In this document: positions 14,517 through 21,427 of the stretch, piece by piece
How positions within the stretch are numbered: position 1 is the first letter of the stretch
How the letters are laid out: each line of letters starts with the position of its first letter
Source: Aalborgiella sp031424795
Lineage (GTDB): Bacteria > Pseudomonadota > Gammaproteobacteria > Burkholderiales > Burkholderiaceae_C
NCBI GenBank assembly: GCA_031424795.1
Contig: JANPIC010000010.1
Coordinates: forward strand, 1 to 25,266
Reading direction: 5' to 3'
DNA: 25,266 nt
The notes under the pieces: generated by a model
What the model saw: the letters and a program-made list of their open reading frames with translations, nothing else
Told to the model about the DNA's origin: nothing
Databases searched by the model: none
Program-made: the position numbers and the translations under genes

Positions 14517-15536
14517 ATGACATCACAAATGAACAAACAAATCATCGTTTTAGGCACAGGCGGCACGATTGCTGGCAAATCTGGCTCGGCTACGGACAAC
14601 GTGGACTATGTGGCCTCAGAGGTCGGCGTAGAGACGCTGTTAGCGGCTATTCCTTCATTGGCTGGCTCAAATGAAGGTAGTCAAGGACGTGCTATTTACG
14701 GCGACTGCGAGCTGGTTTGCGAGCAAGTCGCGCAAGTTGACAGCAAAGACATGACGTTTGAGGTCTGGCTGCGCTTGTTGTCACGCTGTATGCACTGGCT
14801 GGCGCAGCCGCAGGTGCAGGGCATTGTTATCACACATGGTACGGACACGCTGGAAGAAACGGCGTTTTTCCTGCATTCGGTATTGCAAACTACCAAGCCG
14901 GTCGTTTTGACTTGTGCCATGCGCCCGTCCACCGCTGTTGCGCCCGACGGCCCACAAAACTTGTTAGATGCATTGGCGGTAGCTTCAAGCGACCAAATCA
15001 AAGCGGTAGTCGCTGTATGCGCCAGTACGATTCACAGCGCTGTCGATGTACAAAAAGTGCATAACTACCGATTGGATGCCTTCAGTTCGGGTGATGCGGG
15101 TGCGATTGGGTATGTGAAAGAGGGAAAGCTTGTAATTTATCGAAAAATAGAGCCAAATATGCATATAGCCGGCGTAAATATTGCCTATAAAGCTATAAAT
15201 AATATAGCAAATTTGCCGTCTCTGCCACGTGTTGACATTGTATTGAACCATTCTGGTGCAACCGGTGACATGGTGTTAGATTTGCTGACGCAGCGTGCGG
15301 CAGCTTCAGTCAGCAAGCTTGCCGGCATTGTTGTTGCTGCAACGGGCAACGGCACGATCAGCAAAGCATTAGAGCGTGCTTTACAAACCGCCGAAGCCGC
15401 TGGCGTCGTCGTTTGGCGCAGCTCGCGTTGTGCGTTCGGCACTTTGGTGGGTAAGGCGGACACGCAGTTTGGCGACTCGGGTGGTTTGACACCCGTTAAG
15501 GCGCGGATTGCGTTGATGCTTCAATTGGCTGCATAG
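14517..15536 (+). CDS. L-asparaginase (AnsB-like, no signal peptide)
   Basis: Hydrolyses L-asparagine to aspartate and ammonia. The 339-residue protein carries both threonine motifs of the bacterial asparaginase family: VLGTGGTIAGK near the N terminus and VITHGTDTLEETAFF (the HGTDT motif). It also has AMRPSTAVAPDGPQNL and the lysine in DVQKVHNYRLDAF that corresponds to K162 of E. coli AnsB. It resembles the type II sequence pattern but has no signal peptide, so it is probably cytoplasmic. The start is ATG 14517 (or 14529); the longer frame back to 14274 lies antisense to lexA and over its SOS boxes. The ribosome binding site is weak. Residues 209-232 are a repeat-derived insertion in the loop before LPRVDIVLNHSG. 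Confidence 0.9.
   Translation: MTSQMNKQIIVLGTGGTIAGKSGSATDNVDYVASEVGVETLLAAIPSLAGSNEGSQGRAIYGDCELVCEQVAQVDSKDMTFEVWLRLLSRCMHWLAQPQVQGIVITHGTDTLEETAFFLHSVLQTTKPVVLTCAMRPSTAVAPDGPQNLLDALAVASSDQIKAVVAVCASTIHSAVDVQKVHNYRLDAFSSGDAGAIGYVKEGKLVIYRKIEPNMHIAGVNIAYKAINNIANLPSLPRVDIVLNHSGATGDMVLDLLTQRAAASVSKLAGIVVAATGNGTISKALERALQTAEAAGVVVWRSSRCAFGTLVGKADTQFGDSGGLTPVKARIALMLQLAA
15141..15209 (-). repeat. dispersed repeat copy D, inside the asparaginase gene
   Basis: The reverse complement TGCTATATTATTTATAGC and then TTTATAGGCAATATTTACGC lines up along the full 68-69 bp with intergenic copy B and addB copy C. It is read in frame as R-K-I-E-P-N-M-H-I-A-G-V and onward. Compared from memory with E. coli AnsB, it replaces and lengthens a variable loop between GYxxxGKL and LPxVxIV. 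Confidence 0.75.
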
Positions 15537-15550
15537 TGTTTCGTAGTGGT

Positions 15551-16888
15551 TTATCGCCCAAACAAACCTTTTAGCAAACCCCCCATGCCAGGAATCGGCA
15601 GCCCTAACACGCCACCGCCTTCCGCTGGGGCATCGGTTTGACCAGTTTGCCCAGCAGGCGCGTTGTCGGAATTTGTATTTGCGTTGTTGGACCCTGGAGG
15701 AGCGCGGCGGTTTGCTCTGGCATTGTCTTCACCGCCCAAGCTGGCCATGGTTTGTGATTTAAGGCGTAAGCGAACTGCCCATTCTTGGTTCCAAGGTGTT
15801 TTCGCGTCTGTGGGGCGTGGTGGGTAAACAATATAGCTTTCACCGCCAAACGCGACCATTTGCGCCATGGCACCGCTGTCACGGCCGCCATCTTTTGCTG
15901 CAAATATGCCTTGCGGAACAGCACAAGAAGTGGTGTTTGGCTGCAAAAGCACACGATCGCGCAGCCAATTGTCTATGGTTGCGTTGGGTAAATAGTCCAT
16001 CAAACCCATGCCAGCATCGGCACTTTCTGAGCTAGACCATAAAACCATGTCATTGCCGTTGCTGGAAAATGCGCTGATAAAGTAAGCCTTTGCTTGGTTC
16101 AAACTTTGCCAATTGAGTTTGATGCTTGATGCCGGGTTTCCGCTCGATTGCAAGGCTATGGCTGGCATGATGTCTTGCGCTTGGCTCAATGTAAAGCGCA
16201 TGCTGGCAGGAATACCGTCACCGTTGATTTGGTGTTCGCCCGCTATCGAGCTGTCTTTGCTCAAGTTCACTGTGTTTTTATCGTTAGGGTAGATGGCGTG
16301 TTTTTCACTCACGCGCACGCTGCGGTCAGGTGCGTAACGTCCTGAGAAGGCATTGCCAAATTTTGTCATATCACCCGCTAAATCGATGATACGTGGCTGA
16401 CCTGAGCGCACTGTTTCGCTGCAACCCCAATAAATCAAGATTCGTCCTTTGGGGCGTTCCATGTTTTGCGGCAGCTCATCACGCTCTTCTCTACGAATTG
16501 ACTCGGTTTTAACCGGGGGAACAAGTGGCAGCGCCGCGCCCATTTTCATTCCGGCGGGAATAGCTTGAGAGACTTCTAAGGCAGGTTTGCTTGTGTTCAG
16601 CAAAGCAATATCAATCACGCGGCTTGGCAGCATTGAGAAACTGCGCGCTTGACCGTAAGTTTTAAGAGCGCCGCCTAAACCAGCGCCGCCGGACGCTGCA
16701 CCCATTAACCCACCCAGCAAACCACCGCCTGCGCCCATACTTTCCATGTCGGGCATACCTGCAAAGCTGCTGGTGGAAACATCCATCCATAAATTAATTT
16801 TGGGTGGGCGCACTTGTTGTTGGCTGTGTGCGATACAGCAAACCACAGCAACAGTGCTTGCTAAAAGAGTTTTTTGCAGTGAGCGCAT
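15551..16888 (-). CDS. exported protein of unknown function
   Basis: This 445-residue reading frame starts at ATG 16886-16888 with GGGAGG about 9 nt upstream. An N-terminal signal peptide (hydrophobic residues 8-20, likely cleavage near AHS at 20-22) marks it for export. A Gly-rich stretch (about 52-78) precedes the main body, and the C terminus has an Asn/Pro/Gly-rich linker followed by VLGLPIPGMGGLLKGLFG. In the body, GRILIYWGCSETVRSGQPRI and FGGESYIVYPPRP look like folded-domain segments, but I recognise no named family. The glycine/hydrophobic segments could be membrane-associating. It converges on the asparaginase gene (14 bp between stops) and stands alone on its strand, 114 bp after the Mpo1-like gene. 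No catalytic motif is evident. Confidence 0.8.
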   Translation of the reverse strand: MRSLQKTLLASTVAVVCCIAHSQQQVRPPKINLWMDVSTSSFAGMPDMESMGAGGGLLGGLMGAASGGAGLGGALKTYGQARSFSMLPSRVIDIALLNTSKPALEVSQAIPAGMKMGAALPLVPPVKTESIRREERDELPQNMERPKGRILIYWGCSETVRSGQPRIIDLAGDMTKFGNAFSGRYAPDRSVRVSEKHAIYPNDKNTVNLSKDSSIAGEHQINGDGIPASMRFTLSQAQDIMPAIALQSSGNPASSIKLNWQSLNQAKAYFISAFSSNGNDMVLWSSSESADAGMGLMDYLPNATIDNWLRDRVLLQPNTTSCAVPQGIFAAKDGGRDSGAMAQMVAFGGESYIVYPPRPTDAKTPWNQEWAVRLRLKSQTMASLGGEDNARANRRAPPGSNNANTNSDNAPAGQTGQTDAPAEGGGVLGLPIPGMGGLLKGLFGR

Positions 16889-17002
16889 ATCAACAACCTC
16901 CCGTCAACAATGATTTCAGTTTGAGTGGAATGTCTCCTTAAGCATCATAAGTTTGTTGCCGCTAAATGCAAGGGTAATATTGCCTCCCACCTATTCTGGT
17001 TA

Positions 17003-17452
17003 TTACCAGTGGATGCCGATTTTTTCAAAGAGTTTGCTCAACACAAACAGTGGACCCACCCACAAATACTGAATATCTTCGAAAAACGAGGGCTTTTTGC
17101 CTTCCACGTGGTGGCCATAGAACTGGGCAATCCATGCACCTACGAAAATGATGAGCGAGGTTTGCCAAACGCTGTCTCCCATCAGCAAAATCAGCCAATA
17201 CAGGATGGCGCTCCAAACCAGCATCGCCACCAAGAAAACCGTTGAAAGCCGAGCGTAGTACACCATGCTGGCCGCCATGAAAGCAAAAGCCACCCACGGG
17301 TGCAAGGCGTACATCAGCCCAACGATGCTGAGCATGATGAGTGGGATGGCGACGAAGTGGATGACTTCGTTGGTCGGGTTCGTGTGGCTCTTGCCGTAGT
17401 GGGCGATCAGGGTGTCAACTTTGCGAGGGGCGGTTTTAGCTGTTGTGACCAT
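17003..17452 (-). CDS. Mpo1-like (DUF962/YGL010w) membrane protein
   Basis: A 149-residue integral membrane protein. It has the family motifs HYGKSHTNPTNEVIHFVAIP (residues 18-37, with H18, H23 and H32) and QFYGHHVEGKKPSFFEDIQY (110-129, with H114 and H115), around two to four hydrophobic segments (about 34-48, 53-65, 72-91, 98-110). Yeast Mpo1 is an iron-dependent dioxygenase that alpha-oxidises 2-hydroxy fatty acids; the histidines here fit metal binding, but the bacterial substrate is not established. ATG 17450-17452 has GGAGA about 9 nt upstream. It starts 24 bp after metY on the same strand and is probably co-transcribed, although no metabolic link is obvious. Confidence 0.88.
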   Translation of the reverse strand: MVTTAKTAPRKVDTLIAHYGKSHTNPTNEVIHFVAIPLIMLSIVGLMYALHPWVAFAFMAASMVYYARLSTVFLVAMLVWSAILYWLILLMGDSVWQTSLIIFVGAWIAQFYGHHVEGKKPSFFEDIQYLWVGPLFVLSKLFEKIGIHW

Positions 17453-17476
17453 GTCTGTATCTCCGGGAATCTAAAT

Positions 17477-18784
17477 TTAAGCAGTTTTTTCAGCGATTTT
17501 AAGGGCACGTTTCAAATCTTCCAGCAAATCGTCAGCGTCTTCCAGCCCGATGCTCAGGCGAATCGTCCCCTGCGTGATGCCGCCCGCTGCCAGTGCCTCG
17601 TCCGTCATGCGGAAGTGCGTGGTGCTGGCGGGATGGATGACCAAACTGCGGCAGTCGCCCACATTGGCCAAATGGCTGAAGATCTTGAGCGCCTCAACAA
17701 AAGCTTTGCCCTGTTCGCGGCTGCCCTTGAGGTCGAAGCTGAACACCGAGCCGGCACCGCGTGGCAACAGTTTGTTGGCCAAGACGTGGCTGGGGTGTGA
17801 TGCCAGCATCGGGTGGCCGACGCGGGAGACAAACGGGTGTGCCGCCAAAAATTCGACCACTTTTTGCGTGTTGCTCATGTGCCGCGCCATGCGCAACGGT
17901 AGGGTTTCGATGCCCTGCAAAATCAGCCAGGCGGTGTGCGGGCTCATGCAAGCGCCAAAGTCGCGCAGGCCTTCACGGCGGGCGCGCAGCAAAAACGCAC
18001 CGACGGTGGATTCTTCAGTAAACACCATGTTGTGAAAGCCGTCGTAGGCCTGCGTCAGCTCGGCAAATTTGCCTGCCGTGCCTGGGCCTTCCCAGTCAAA
18101 CGAGCCGCCATCAACCACCACGCCGCCAATCACGGTACCATGGCCACTTAAAAACTTGGTGGCCGAGTGGTAGACCAGATCTGCGCCAAAATCCAGCGGC
18201 TTCATCAGCCACGGCGAGGTGAGGGTGCTGTCGACCAGCAGCGGTACGCCAGCTTCGTGGGCGATGGCGCTTACAGTCGGAATATCCAGCACATCCAAGC
18301 CCGGATTGCCCACGGTTTCGCCAAAAAACAGCTTGGTGTTCGGTTGCACGGCCTTGCGCCAGCCGTCAATGTCATTGGGTTTGACGAAAGTCGTCTCGAT
18401 GCCAAAGCGCCGCAGCGTGTAATGCAACAGGTTTTGCGAGCCGCCATACAGCGCGGTGGACGCCACGATGTGCGAGCCAGCGCCCATCAGCGTGGCGATG
18501 GCGAGGTGCAGGGCGGCCTGACCGCTGGCGGTGGTGATCGCGCCAATGCCACCTTCCAGTGCCGACACCCGCTGCTCGAGCACCGCGTTGGTTGGGTTGC
18601 TGATACGGCTGTAGACATGGCCAGAGCGCTCCAGGTTGAACAGCGCTGCCGCATGGTCGCTGGACTCGAACACGAAGGAGGTGGTGAGGTGAATCGGCAC
18701 CGCCCGCGCGCCCGTCACGGGGTCGGGTGATGCGCCTGCGTGCAGGGCGAGGGTGTCAAAACTGGGGTCTGAATAGCCGGACAT
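17477..18784 (-). CDS. metY: O-acetylhomoserine sulfhydrylase (aminocarboxypropyltransferase)
   Basis: PLP enzyme of the Cys/Met metabolism family that makes homocysteine from O-acetylhomoserine and sulfide. The 435-residue length fits MetY (about 425-435) better than cystathionine gamma-synthases (about 390). Motifs: YSRISNPTNAVLEQRVSALE (58-77), the phosphate-binding TTASGQAALH (84-93), the PLP aspartate in LLVDSTL (D185), and the Schiff-base lysine K210 in YHSATKFLSGHGTVIGG. The start ATG 18782-18784 has AGAGGA about 8 nt upstream. The Mpo1-like gene follows at 24 bp. The promoter must lie in the 117-bp divergent gap to the CBS gene. A MetZ-type (O-succinylhomoserine) specificity is possible but less likely by length. 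Confidence 0.93.
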   Translation of the reverse strand: MSGYSDPSFDTLALHAGASPDPVTGARAVPIHLTTSFVFESSDHAAALFNLERSGHVYSRISNPTNAVLEQRVSALEGGIGAITTASGQAALHLAIATLMGAGSHIVASTALYGGSQNLLHYTLRRFGIETTFVKPNDIDGWRKAVQPNTKLFFGETVGNPGLDVLDIPTVSAIAHEAGVPLLVDSTLTSPWLMKPLDFGADLVYHSATKFLSGHGTVIGGVVVDGGSFDWEGPGTAGKFAELTQAYDGFHNMVFTEESTVGAFLLRARREGLRDFGACMSPHTAWLILQGIETLPLRMARHMSNTQKVVEFLAAHPFVSRVGHPMLASHPSHVLANKLLPRGAGSVFSFDLKGSREQGKAFVEALKIFSHLANVGDCRSLVIHPASTTHFRMTDEALAAGGITQGTIRLSIGLEDADDLLEDLKRALKIAEKTA

Positions 18785-18901
18785 TTAAATTTCCTCTGCT
18801 TTTTTCAAATAAGCTGCAATTAACATGCGAATAAGTACGCGCAAGGCTGCATTGTGGGCTATATTATTCTCATTATTGTCACACCAGAGAGGTAGCTCAT
18901 C

Positions 18902-19360
18902 ATGAAAGTTAGCGACATTCTTCGCGTCAAAGGCAGCACACTTTACACATGCACTCCAGAAGATAGCTTATCCAGCGCAGTGAATCTGATGGAAGAAAAC
19001 GACATCGGCTCTTTGGTGGTGATTTCGCACGGCAAAGTCGTGGGCATGTTGTCGTTTCGAGAAGTCATCAAATCCCTCGTCAAAAACGGCGGCAGCATAG
19101 GCGACATCACCGTTTGGCGCGCTATGGACAATGGCCCATTGACCTGCACCTTGGAAACAGAGCTGGACGAAGTGCGTCGCATGATGTTGGAACGCCACGC
19201 GCGCTACCTGCCCGTGATTGACAAGATGATGCTGATGGGTGTGATCAGCTTCTATGACGTCGCCAAGGCTGTTGTCGATAGTCAAAACTTTGAAAACAAA
19301 ATGCTCAAGGCCTATATCAACGACTGGCCAGCGGATGATGAAAACCAAAGTTTGGGTTGA
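18902..19360 (+). CDS. CBS-domain pair protein
   Basis: This 152-residue protein consists essentially of two CBS domains (about residues 8-62 and 76-134), recognisable by SAVNLMEENDIGSLVVISHG-KVVGMLSFREVI and VRRMMLERHARYLPVID...GVISFYDVAKAV. Stand-alone CBS pairs bind adenine nucleotides (AMP, ATP, SAM) and act as energy or ligand sensors; the partner is unknown. ATG 18902 is preceded by GAGAGG about 9 nt upstream. It is divergent from metY, so both promoters share a 117-bp region. A repeat-derived hairpin (19409-19445) follows the stop and could end its transcript. Confidence 0.9.
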   Translation: MKVSDILRVKGSTLYTCTPEDSLSSAVNLMEENDIGSLVVISHGKVVGMLSFREVIKSLVKNGGSIGDITVWRAMDNGPLTCTLETELDEVRRMMLERHARYLPVIDKMMLMGVISFYDVAKAVVDSQNFENKMLKAYINDWPADDENQSLG

Positions 19361-19385
19361 TGGTTAGCTTTTGGTAGACTGCGTA

Positions 19386-19454
19386 CGCTATATTTTTAAT
19401 AGCTACTTAGGCAATAAATACGCTGGCTAAAGGCATTTATTGCCTTTATTTCAG
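19386..19454 (+). repeat. dispersed repeat copy B, intergenic, forming a hairpin
   Basis: This 69-bp copy serves as the best reference for the family: CGCTATATTTTTAATAGCTA, then CTTAGGCAATAAATACGCTG and GCTAAAGGCATTTATTGCC. It contains perfect 11-bp arms AGGCAATAAAT (19409-19419) and ATTTATTGCCT (19435-19445) around a 15-nt loop, followed by TTATTT. It therefore probably acts as a terminator for the CBS gene. It is the only copy here with long perfect arms. Confidence 0.8.
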
Positions 19455-19523
19455 ACTATTTTTGCCATCTTGGGCTTTGAAGCCCTAGGATTTACCCTTG
19501 GTTTGCGTGTATATCCACCAAAC

Positions 19524-19537
19524 TTGACCCGAGTCAA
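19524..19537. promoter_or_regulatory. FNR-type palindrome upstream of the transporter operon
   Basis: TTGAC-CCGA-GTCAA is a perfect palindrome of the Crp/Fnr superfamily (TTGAx-N4-xTCAA), 107 bp upstream of the tctC ATG. An almost identical palindrome lies between the Crp/Fnr-type regulator and oxc at 23654. A half-site GGTCAA follows at about 19547. No convincing -10 box is seen at the spacing expected for class II activation. Confidence 0.6.
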
Positions 19538-19606
19538 TCATTTTTGGGTCAACATGCGAGAGCATGAACACGTTGTTAGGAAGTTGGCTGCATAGCCGAT
19601 TAGAAC

Positions 19607-19618
19607 TTAATCGATTAA
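19607..19618. promoter_or_regulatory. 12-bp perfect palindrome in the tctC leader
   Basis: TTAATCGATTAA is self-complementary and lies 25 bp before the tctC start codon, just upstream of its ribosome binding site; GATTA precedes it at 19598, giving overlapping pairing options. It could be an operator or a small stem at the mRNA 5' end. No protein is assigned. Confidence 0.35.
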
Positions 19619-19643
19619 CTACTTGGAACTGGAGATTTTTGGC

Positions 19644-20669
19644 ATGGCACGTTTTACAAAAACAAACTCTGTATTTAAAAAAACCATCACAGCTATCTTG
19701 GCTGCGGGTGCGTTTGCGGCTGTTTTGAGCCCAGCTCACGCAGCTTGGGAGCCTACAAAACCCGTCGAATTCGTTGTGCCAGCGGGCACGGGCGGCGGTG
19801 CTGACCAAATGGCGCGTTTGATTCAAGGTATCGTTATCAAGCACAAGCTGATGAAAGAGCCGATGATTGTGGTGAATAAATCAGGTGGCGCAGGTGCTGA
19901 AGGCTTCTTGGGTATGAAAGAGGCGAAGGGTGACCCGCACAAAATTATTGTCACCCTGTCTAATTTGTTCACAACGCCCTTGGCCACAGGCGTGCCTTTC
20001 AACTGGAAAGACATGACACCGGTAACCATGATGGCTTTGGATCAGTTTGTGCTTTGGGTGAGTGCGGATACACCTTATAAAACAGCGAAAGAGTATTTTG
20101 CTGCCGTTAAAGCCGCAGGCCCTAGCAAAATGAAAATGGGTGGTACAGGCTCCAAGCAAGAAGACCAAATTTTGACCGTTGGTATCGAGAAAGCAACAGG
20201 AACCAAGTTTATTTACGTGCCCTTCAAAGGCGGCGGTGAAGTGGCTGTGCAGTTGGTCGGTAAACACGTGGACTCAACGGTGAACAACCCGATTGAAGCC
20301 GTCGCGCAATGGCGTGCGGGTCAGTTACGTGCTTTGTGCGTGTTTGACGATACACGTATGCCTTACAAAGCGAAGGTGACCGATACCATGTCTTGGAACG
20401 ATATTCATACTTGCCAAGAAGCCGGTGTGCCAACCGATTACGTGATGTTGCGCGGTATCTTCATGGCACCAGGTGTGACCAAAGATCAAACCGATTTTTA
20501 TGTCGACATGATGAAAAAAGTACGCGACACGCCAGAGTGGAAAGACTACATGGAAAAGGGCGCGTTCAACCAAACTGCTTTGACGGGAGACGCCTTCGTG
20601 AAGTGGTTGACAGTTAACGAAGCCATGCACCGTACATTGATGCAAGAAGCTGGTTTTATTGCCAAGTAA
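19644..20669 (+). CDS. tctC: tripartite tricarboxylate transporter substrate-binding protein (Bug/TctC)
   Basis: Periplasmic solute-binding component of a TTT carrier. The 341-residue precursor has a signal peptide with cleavage after PAHA (residue 33). The mature N terminus WEPTKPVEFVVPAGTGGGAD and the later PFKGGGEVAVQLVGKHVD are Bug-family hallmarks; these loops bind carboxylates. ATG 19644 is preceded by GGAG about 10 nt upstream; an in-frame TTG at 19623 overlaps that site and is rejected. The membrane subunits follow on the same strand, and an inverted repeat after the stop probably lets this subunit be made in excess. Its ligand is unknown; the nearby oxalyl-CoA decarboxylase suggests oxalate or another dicarboxylate. 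An FNR-type palindrome lies upstream. Confidence 0.92.
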   Translation: MARFTKTNSVFKKTITAILAAGAFAAVLSPAHAAWEPTKPVEFVVPAGTGGGADQMARLIQGIVIKHKLMKEPMIVVNKSGGAGAEGFLGMKEAKGDPHKIIVTLSNLFTTPLATGVPFNWKDMTPVTMMALDQFVLWVSADTPYKTAKEYFAAVKAAGPSKMKMGGTGSKQEDQILTVGIEKATGTKFIYVPFKGGGEVAVQLVGKHVDSTVNNPIEAVAQWRAGQLRALCVFDDTRMPYKAKVTDTMSWNDIHTCQEAGVPTDYVMLRGIFMAPGVTKDQTDFYVDMMKKVRDTPEWKDYMEKGAFNQTALTGDAFVKWLTVNEAMHRTLMQEAGFIAK

Positions 20670-20689
20670 ATTCAGCAATATCAATTTGC

Positions 20690-20726
20690 AATACGGCTAA
20701 ATAGGCAAAGTATTTAAAACCGTATT
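20690..20726 (+). repeat. intercistronic hairpin after tctC
   Basis: AATACGG (20690-20696) pairs with CCGTATT (20720-20726), and inside them AAATA pairs with TATTT. There is no T run after it, so it is more likely an mRNA-stabilising or partial-attenuation stem than a full terminator. It sits in the 154-bp gap between the binding-protein gene and the membrane-subunit genes. The rest of that gap shows nothing else. Confidence 0.55.
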
Positions 20727-20823
20727 TCCTGTGTTCGACGGCCAAAGATTTACTGAGTGGTGAGTCTTTGGTTGATCGCGAAAACTATTTTTTCTCAGAT
20801 ATAAACTTGAGCTTGGATGTAAG

Positions 20824-21348
20824 ATGACTAACAAGAATGAAAACGAAGTTGAAGTGCAGCGCCAAGGTGTTGCCACTTACAAAGTAGAGGCCGCAGTTGC
20901 TTTTTTGATCCTGATTTTGGGTATCACCGTTGCATCTGGCAGCTGGAAACTAGGCGCTGGTTGGACAACGGATGGCCCAGGCTCTGGGTATTTCCCGTTT
21001 TACATTGGTGTTTTGATGTGTGTTGCAGGCTTGGGCGTGATGTACCAAGCGGTGTTTAGCAAAGACAAAGACACCGATATTTTTGTTGACAATGAGCAGC
21101 TCAAACTTGTTTTGTCCGTTTTTATTCCTGCTTGCGTCTATGTACTGGGCGTGCAATTTTTAGGCTTATACATCGCATCAGCCATTTATATTGCCTTGTT
21201 CATGGTGATTTTGGGCAAATTTTCATTGTTTAAAAGTGCATTTATTTCATTAGCCGTCGTCGTGTTGTTTTTTTTCATGTTTGAAGTATGGTTCAAAGTG
21301 CCATTGTTCAAAGGGAAGTTTGATCTGTTGTCTTTTCTCGGCTATTGA
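20824..21348 (+). CDS. tctB: tripartite tricarboxylate transporter small membrane subunit (TctB)
   Basis: This 174-residue protein has a charged N terminus (1-20) and four predicted membrane segments (about 24-41, 60-77, 96-120, 137-155), the layout of TctB small subunits. TDGPGSGYFPFYIGVLM (48-64) is the typical GPGxFP motif region. It works with TctA in the inner membrane. ATG 20824 has only a weak ribosome binding site. It is 79 bp upstream of tctA on the same strand. Confidence 0.9.
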   Translation: MTNKNENEVEVQRQGVATYKVEAAVAFLILILGITVASGSWKLGAGWTTDGPGSGYFPFYIGVLMCVAGLGVMYQAVFSKDKDTDIFVDNEQLKLVLSVFIPACVYVLGVQFLGLYIASAIYIALFMVILGKFSLFKSAFISLAVVVLFFFMFEVWFKVPLFKGKFDLLSFLGY

Positions 21349-21427
21349 GTCTGCGCAAAAGACTTTTCAAACCCATACCCCAATCATCTAACCAAATTAC
21401 TTACACATACAAATACTGGAAGAGACA

